NCBI GenBank assembly: GCA_020443005.1
Contig: JAGRJA010000217.1
Location: forward strand, 1 to 10,928
DNA from: Pseudomonadales bacterium
Lineage (GTDB): Bacteria; Pseudomonadota; Gammaproteobacteria; Pseudomonadales; UBA7239
Direction of reading: 5' to 3'
DNA: 10,928 bases
Made by a program: the position numbers and the translations under genes. Within the stretch, counting starts at the first letter, position 1. Every line of letters starts with the position of its first letter. A model generated the notes under the pieces. The model was not told the origin of the DNA and did not search any database. It worked only from the letters and a program-made list of their open reading frames with translations. Of the stretch, positions 7,404-10,928 are shown one piece after another.

Positions 7404-7432
7404 AGAATAGGGGAAAATATAGGAATTCTCAA
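7404..7432 (-). promoter_or_regulatory. Candidate sigma70 promoter of the defence operon
   Basis: On the minus strand, TTGAGA (7427-7432, 5 of 6 to consensus) is followed after exactly 17 nt by TATTCT (7404-7409, 4 of 6). It would start transcription near 7397, about 20 nt before the ATG of the small helix-turn-helix gene. The fit is moderate; no operator is obvious around it. Confidence 0.45.
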
Positions 7433-7583
7433 CGTTATTCAGGGTCTCAATCACTACTCGAGCGGGTGAGGCGTAAGAAGGGCTTGGTAGTAATCGTATG
7501 GCCCTATATTCCTTGGTTCGCAGGCAGCTTTTGTGGGTGTGAGTTAACTTTAATTCATGGGGGGGGTGGCTACTGTAGGAGTG

Positions 7584-7715
7584 TCTCAAATATGTACCCC
7601 GGTTTTGCTTCAAAACAAGCCCACAGGGTACATATTTGACCCTGTGGAATCGTGGTTTGTACCTACAGGGAGCAAATTTGACCTTGTGGGGTGGCTACAG
7701 GGTATCTATTTGACC
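7584..7715. repeat. Iteron-like array: three direct repeats and one inverted copy
   Basis: Three 19-bp direct repeats begin with ACAGGG and end with ATTTGACC: 7623-7641, 7665-7683 and 7697-7715. Their starts are 42 and 32 nt apart, close to 4 and 3 helical turns, which would place them on one face of the DNA. An inverted copy lies at 7584-7602, with TCAAATATGTACCC (7586-7599) exactly complementary to 7626-7639. The first direct copy is also within a larger dyad, CCACAGGGT/ACCCTGTGG (7621-7629/7639-7647). The array starts just past the stop of the winged-helix gene. It could be a replication iteron set, an operator array for a neighbouring DNA-binding protein, or a relic of a mobile-element end with multiple terminal repeats. 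Confidence 0.7.
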
Positions 7716-7723
7716 CGATTGAG

Positions 7724-8095
7724 TTAATTTTCCCAATCATGTGTCGGCGGTTTATCCTTGAAGGGTAGCCATGTAAGATGCCAGGTTCTGGTCTTGCTTC
7801 CCACTCGTGAGTTGAATAGGGACTCGTCTACTTTTTCTATAAACCCTGCTTCTTCCAGTTCTTTGAAAACCTTCTGAGCGGTTCCTTTTGCGCAAGGAAT
7901 TTTTTCCACCGCCTCACGAATGCCGTATCCAACAGGTCGGTCATTGCGCCAATGTGTATGCATGAGAGTCAGAAGCACTTTCGCTTGAGCAGATAAGCCT
8001 AAGAAGGCCTTTGATGCAAGCATGTACTTGCTCTGGACAGTTACACCGCCTCGGCGATCAAATGGTAGTTGGCTCTTGCCCTTTCTTTTGGCCAT
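7724..8095 (-). CDS. Winged-helix DNA-binding protein of the island
   Basis: A 123-residue basic protein. LSAQAKVLLTLMHTHW (34-49), the segment GYGIREAVEKIPCAKGTAQK (56-75) and VFKELEEAGFIEKV (76-89) fit a winged helix-turn-helix with the recognition helix at about 70-80. RTWHLTW (103-109) would be the wing or C-terminal strand. Basic residues cluster in the first 20 positions. I recall similar short proteins beside AlpA in proteobacterial islands, but no function is established to my knowledge; replication initiation and transcriptional control are both possible. It starts 21 nt after the AlpA-like stop, so the two are probably co-transcribed. The repeat array begins immediately after its stop and is a plausible binding target, which is inference only. 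Confidence 0.8.
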   Translation of the reverse strand: MAKRKGKSQLPFDRRGGVTVQSKYMLASKAFLGLSAQAKVLLTLMHTHWRNDRPVGYGIREAVEKIPCAKGTAQKVFKELEEAGFIEKVDESLFNSRVGSKTRTWHLTWLPFKDKPPTHDWEN

Positions 8096-8116
8096 GGTTG
8101 CTGTTTCCCCGAGAAA

Positions 8117-8371
8117 CTATGAATCAACACGTTTCGTGATTCGTCTCTTAGTGCGGGGGCGGTTAGCGATGGGGGTATTTGGAGATCCGCTTTCGTGAAT
8201 CTGTTTGTCTATCCAGGCTTCGATGTCGGACTCTAACCACCCTACTGTGCGGCTACTGCCTAGTTGGATTCCTTTTGGGAAGGTGCCTTCAGCTATTCTT
8301 CTGTAGATAGTTGATCGGGAAAGGCCAGAGCGAGCTTTTACAGTGGGAAGTCTTAGTACTACTTTGGTCAT
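8117..8371 (-). CDS. AlpA-like helix-turn-helix regulator
   Basis: An 84-residue DNA-binding protein of the AlpA (CP4-57 prophage regulator) family. Visible features are LRLPTVKARSGLSRSTIYRR as the helix-turn-helix, FPKGIQLG, then VGWLESDIEAWI, the usual order in this family, followed by a basic tail (RPRTKRRITKR). AlpA of E. coli CP4-57 activates the integrase and promotes excision; in islands like this one the homologue probably controls excision genes. Two ATGs are adjacent. The second (8369-8371) is 7 nt from GGAG and the first (8372-8374) only 4 nt, so I chose the second; the first would add one Met. A small inverted repeat (8381-8385/8397-8401) overlaps the ribosome site. Confidence 0.88.
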   Translation of the reverse strand: MTKVVLRLPTVKARSGLSRSTIYRRIAEGTFPKGIQLGSSRTVGWLESDIEAWIDKQIHESGSPNTPIANRPRTKRRITKRVDS

Positions 8372-8380
8372 CATGATTCT

Positions 8381-8401
8381 CCGTCGTTTTAGTTGGGACG
8401 G
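8381..8401 (-). promoter_or_regulatory. Small stem overlapping the ribosome site of the AlpA-like gene
   Basis: CCGTC (8381-8385) and GACGG (8397-8401) are inverted repeats with an 11-nt loop. In the transcript the inner arm includes the first bases of the GGAG ribosome site, so the stem could dampen translation. With only five pairs it may be chance. Confidence 0.25.
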
Positions 8402-8434
8402 AGTGAGTGTCTAATTAGTGAGAGTGCTCTGCTG

Positions 8435-9322
8435 CTATTGATCCTTATTGTCGCTATTAATATCTATTAATACTTGTTTATTGGAATATCGGTTCCATCT
8501 GAGCTTGAAATTAGTTTTAGTCAGAGGTTTGTTGTCTAGGTGCAGCGTTGTTTCGCGGAAGCTGTTATCGATGGTAATACCATAGGAAGAGGGAGGCATT
8601 TGGCAAAGCCTTAACCACATTTCTAGCGTATCGGGTTCGCGCATATTCTGAGTGATGAATTCATGTCGAGCATCCCGTATAGCCAAATACCAGTCATCCA
8701 TTCGCTTTGGTGGGTTCGGTAGCTCGGTTACTGAGCCAGAGTTTATAGAGAGAGAAGACTCGCCAAGGCGTTTATTGGTGAAGTTTTCTGATTTCGGGGC
8801 AACTGCTATTAGATTCTTTAATTCTTTTTCTTCCACCAGTATGATCTCAGCAAGGGAGAAGAGCCCTTCTTCCAAGGGCGGGAAGTCTGCCTCTGCTGGG
8901 TTGAGTGCTTGCGTGCCGCCGAACGTAGGGTGAAGGTCCATCAAAGACGAGTCCGCGATCTTTGCTTTAATGAAATCAACAGCAGTTGTGCCAGGTATCT
9001 GATCCCAGCGGCTCAGCAGACTTTCGAAGGTAAGCAGGCGGGCTTCATTTGAAGGATTAAAGTTTAAGATATCCTCATAGACGAACCAGAGCTGTGGAAG
9101 TAACTGCAAATAGTCTCGTTCGCCTTCGTGGTAAGAGAAATAGAACCTGGGTGGCTTAGGGGCATCTGGTTCTAGCTGGCTAGCGTTCTGATATGCGTCA
9201 AGGCCCCCGTCCTTTGGGCCAAGAAATATCCAGCCAGCAAACTCTTCTTTGCTTGTGTCTAGTTTAGCGGCCAGTATTCCGAATGCTTCAACATAGGGGA
9301 TAAGCTTAGTCGATTTGCTCAT
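8435..9322 (-). CDS. Hypothetical island protein, 295 residues
   Basis: I do not recognise the family. The protein is soluble-looking and acidic, with no signal peptide or membrane segment. Three parts can be seen: an N-terminal part (about 8-80) rich in aromatics, including EEFAGWIFLGP and RFYFSYHEG; a middle acidic, proline-containing linker (about 140-205); and a C-terminal region (208-281) with DDWYLAIRDARHEFITQNMREP and a closing FKLRWNRYS, which looks like a compact separate domain. It starts 25 nt after the integrase stop and ends 63 nt before the AlpA-like start, so it probably belongs to the integrase transcript. The upstream ribosome site is weak (TTTAGG, 8 nt from ATG). A role in island mobility or maintenance is suggested only by position. 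Confidence 0.75.
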   Translation of the reverse strand: MSKSTKLIPYVEAFGILAAKLDTSKEEFAGWIFLGPKDGGLDAYQNASQLEPDAPKPPRFYFSYHEGERDYLQLLPQLWFVYEDILNFNPSNEARLLTFESLLSRWDQIPGTTAVDFIKAKIADSSLMDLHPTFGGTQALNPAEADFPPLEEGLFSLAEIILVEEKELKNLIAVAPKSENFTNKRLGESSLSINSGSVTELPNPPKRMDDWYLAIRDARHEFITQNMREPDTLEMWLRLCQMPPSSYGITIDNSFRETTLHLDNKPLTKTNFKLRWNRYSNKQVLIDINSDNKDQ

Positions 9323-9346
9323 TTTGGGGGCCTAAACTAGTAAAAG

Positions 9347-10597
9347 TTATGACGCAGTTCTTTGAAAACGTCCGGGTATGACGTTTCCACTTAACGCTTG
9401 TTGGCGCAGCTCGTCGAGGTAGTCAGCCCACGACTGCGCCATGCCCGTTCGTTGCTCAAGATGCTTAGTCCGGTTGTAAGCCCTTCCCATGGGGTCGGCA
9501 ACCTTCCTTCCTGATTGGTGCTCGATCCAGTCCACGCGAAAGCCTAGGCGCTCATCTAACATGGTTCTGGCTGACGCTCTGAAGCCATGGAAGGATTGTT
9601 CTGTTGCGGTGTCATACCCCATAATTCTTAGAGCCTTGTTTATAGACTCTGGACTTGCGTGTTTCTCGTGATCTTTCTGATTAGGAAACACATATTTGCC
9701 TCGTCCGGTGAGTGGTTTGATGTCTAGCAAAAGCGCCACAGCTTGACTGCTAAGAGGGACAAGGTGATCGTCTTCTCTCTTATTCCTTTCCTTCTTTTTT
9801 TCTTTTGGAATGTTCCAAAGCTTGTTGTCGAGGTCCAGTTCTGACCATTCCATTGCGGCTAGCTCACCGGGGCGTTGAAATAGTAGTGGGGCGAGTGCCA
9901 GCATTGTTCGAATAATATGCGAGCCTTCGTACTGGTCTATTTTTACAAGCAGTACACCGAACGCTGATGGATCTGTGATGGCGGCGCGGTGGGTCACCGA
10001 CTTTTTGCGGAGTGCGCCAATTAAATCCACGGCTGGGTTCTCTCTGCAGCGTTGAGTTTGTTTGGCGTAACGAAAGATTTGATTTAAAGCCTGTCTACCG
10101 TTGTGCGCGGTTTCGATTGCACCTCTGTTCTCTATTCGTTGTAGGCATTTCAGGAGTTCAAAGGTTTGGAGTTCGCTGACTTTCTGCTTTCCTAAATATG
10201 GAAGGAGGTCATTATCTAGCAGGGCGCGTCTTTTTTTGGCGGTCGCAGCGGCCCAATGCGCTTCTTGCTTTGTGTACCACTCGTTGGCGATCTCTTGGAA
10301 AGAATTGGCGCTAGCAGAGCGTTGTTCCATTTTGGTGTTTTTCTTAACTTCCGAGGGGTCTAGGCCGAGAGCGCGTTGGTTTCTCGCAATGTCACGCAGG
10401 CTTCGTGCGTCTGCCAATGAGAGGTCCGGATATACGCCAATTGCTAACGTCTTTTGTTTTCCGTTGAAGCGGTAAGCCATGCGCCAGTACTTCGCGCCGG
10501 TGTTTTTGACTAGCAGGTGAAGGCCGCCACTATCTGAAAGTTTATAGTCTTTGTCTTTCGCCTTGGCTTGCTTCACTTCAGTCGCGGTAAGGGCCAT
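9347..10597 (-). CDS. P4-type tyrosine integrase
   Basis: A 416-residue site-specific recombinase of the P4 Int group, close to the usual length. The N-terminal arm-binding (DUF4102-like) domain spans about 1-90, with LSDSGGLHLLV and TLAIGVYPDLSLADAR. A core-binding domain spans about 98-190, and the catalytic domain follows. Catalytic candidates are Arg242 (LFQRPGEL), a lysine in the KEKKKERNK stretch (265-273), His278 in DDHLVPL, His337 and Arg340 in HGFR, and nucleophile Tyr374 in RAYNRT. The position usually held by the second His in QLAH appears as Arg364 in QSGR, an unusual change. A strong AGGAG lies 6 nt before the ATG. It would integrate and excise the island at the adjacent tRNA-Phe; the repeats at 10639-10691 lie in its leader. 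Confidence 0.95.
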   Translation of the reverse strand: MALTATEVKQAKAKDKDYKLSDSGGLHLLVKNTGAKYWRMAYRFNGKQKTLAIGVYPDLSLADARSLRDIARNQRALGLDPSEVKKNTKMEQRSASANSFQEIANEWYTKQEAHWAAATAKKRRALLDNDLLPYLGKQKVSELQTFELLKCLQRIENRGAIETAHNGRQALNQIFRYAKQTQRCRENPAVDLIGALRKKSVTHRAAITDPSAFGVLLVKIDQYEGSHIIRTMLALAPLLFQRPGELAAMEWSELDLDNKLWNIPKEKKKERNKREDDHLVPLSSQAVALLLDIKPLTGRGKYVFPNQKDHEKHASPESINKALRIMGYDTATEQSFHGFRASARTMLDERLGFRVDWIEHQSGRKVADPMGRAYNRTKHLEQRTGMAQSWADYLDELRQQALSGNVIPGRFQRTAS

Positions 10598-10638
10598 TCG
10601 TCACTCCTCGCCACTTTTAAGAATTAGCATGAAGCTTT

Positions 10639-10691
10639 TTGTTGGTATCAGAGGTGCGAAGTTTTGAAGATACCAACAATGATGCCAACAA
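10639..10691. repeat. Three GATACCAACAA-type boxes upstream of the integrase
   Basis: TTGTTGGTATC (10639-10649) is a perfect 11-bp inverted repeat of GATACCAACAA (10669-10679), with a 19-nt spacer. A third box, GATGCCAACAA (10681-10691), repeats the second in direct orientation 12 nt on, with one change. The position between the integrase start and the tRNA att site fits integrase arm-binding sites or an autoregulatory operator, as known for P4-type elements. Confidence 0.6.
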
Positions 10692-10733
10692 AAACGGCGG
10701 ATTCGTTGAGTCGTTTTGAGATTGCTTGAGAAT

Positions 10734-10743
10734 GAGTATACTC
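10734..10743. repeat. 10-bp palindrome in the attachment region
   Basis: GAGTATACTC is self-complementary. It lies between the integrase boxes and the tRNA 3' end and could be a binding site for an excision or host factor; a chance occurrence is also likely. Confidence 0.25.
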
Positions 10744-10802
10744 GCAAAGGCTCGTGGTTGTTAAGCTTCGCGGATGACTTGGGAAATGCTGGGAGGGAGT
10801 AA

Positions 10803-10825
10803 TGGTGCCCAGGGGCGGAATCGAA
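10803..10825 (-). other. Probable island attachment site in the tRNA-Phe 3' end
   Basis: P4-type integrases usually recombine within the 3' part of a tRNA gene, and the integrase reads away from this end at about 200 nt distance. The exact core cannot be set without the partner copy, which is not in the window. The limits given, CCA end to T-arm, are a guess. Confidence 0.45.
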
Positions 10826-10878
10826 CCACCGACACGAGGATTTTCAATCCTCTGCTCTACCGACTGAGCTACCTGGGC
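10803..10878 (-). tRNA. tRNA-Phe (GAA)
   Basis: This 76-nt cloverleaf includes an encoded CCA (10803-10805) and discriminator A at 10806. The acceptor stem GCCCAGG/CCTGGGC pairs fully. The D-arm AGCTCAGTCGGTAGAGC, the anticodon arm AGGATTGAAAATCCT with anticodon GAA, and the T-loop GGTTCGATTCC are all canonical. The gene is intact after island insertion because integration restores the 3' end. It reads toward the integrase. Confidence 0.97.
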
Positions 10879-10928
10879 GAGGTGTTTTGCGGGTCTTGCG
10901 GCTGCCGGGATTTCGGCAAGGCGCGTAT

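Larger units (their letters stand above)
7376..7723. other. Non-coding control region between island genes and defence operon
   Basis: These 348 bases contain no gene I accept. They hold a sigma70-like promoter for the defence operon (7404-7432), a run of eight G (7559-7566), an 11-bp direct repeat GGGGTGGCTAC (7563-7573 and 7688-7698), and the repeat array at 7584-7715. Confidence 0.6.
1..10806. mobile_element. Genomic island, tRNA-Phe end; other end not seen
   Basis: The tRNA 3' end, a tyrosine integrase, an AlpA-like regulator and a defence operon on one strand make up a typical integrative island. The left limit is unknown: no tRNA-Phe fragment is present, so the island may continue past base 1, or the far repeat may be degraded. 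Genes at 230-835 may or may not belong to it. Confidence 0.6.

Noticed and set aside
7376..7432. Upstream TTG extension of the small helix-turn-helix protein
   Set aside because: It lies within the predicted promoter -35 box and adds residues outside the conserved domain; the ATG at 7373-7375 has a ribosome site.
7584..7715. Possible CRISPR array
   Set aside because: Repeats are 19 bp with imperfect identity, spacers are 23 and 13 nt, and one copy is inverted. No cas gene is present.
10903..10918. TGCCG/CGGCA hairpin upstream of the tRNA as terminator of a preceding gene
   Set aside because: Only five pairs and no U-tract, and the window ends ten bases later, so context is lacking.

Overview
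The window looks like one end of an integrated genomic island in a gammaproteobacterium. At the right edge is a tRNA-Phe(GAA) gene on the minus strand with an encoded CCA. Its acceptor stem and general sequence are closer to Pseudomonas/Marinobacter-type tRNA-Phe than to the E. coli one; this comparison is from memory and is not a species call. Immediately downstream of the tRNA 3' end lies a P4-type tyrosine integrase reading away from it, the usual layout of an island integrated into a tRNA gene. No second copy of the tRNA 3' end is visible, so the other boundary appears to lie left of base 1.

Every protein gene I accept is on the minus strand, so the biological order runs right to left. 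First comes an island maintenance block: integrase (9347-10597), a 295-residue protein I do not recognise (8435-9322), an AlpA-like regulator (8117-8371) and a winged-helix DNA-binding protein (7724-8095). Next is a 348-base non-coding stretch holding three direct 19-bp repeats and one inverted copy (7584-7715), spaced 42 and 32 bases, about 4 and 3 helical turns. It could be an iteron-like origin, an operator array or a mobile-element end relic. This stretch also holds a sigma70-like promoter (7404-7432) for the next operon.

The second block is a tight four-gene operon (7375 down to 1151): a 65-residue excisionase/MerR-type helix-turn-helix protein, a 925-residue MmeI/YeeA-like DNA methyltransferase, a 684-residue SF2 helicase with unusual motifs, and a 398-residue GIY-YIG (T5orf172-like) nuclease. 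Gaps are 6 nt and 2 nt, followed by an 11-nt overlap. I read it as a split restriction-modification or phage-defence system. The methylase resembles type IIG/ISP enzymes but shows no obvious N-terminal nuclease motif, the helicase could translocate, and a separate GIY-YIG protein could cut. I recall B. subtilis yeeA-yeeB-yeeC as a similarly composed locus but could not check. A GR-x-P helical motif occurs at both the helicase C-terminus and the nuclease N-terminus.

Beyond the operon are a palindrome-rich spacer (836-1150), an orphan four-helix membrane protein with a paired-cysteine tail (230-835), and a left-edge stretch with two inverted repeats (1-229).
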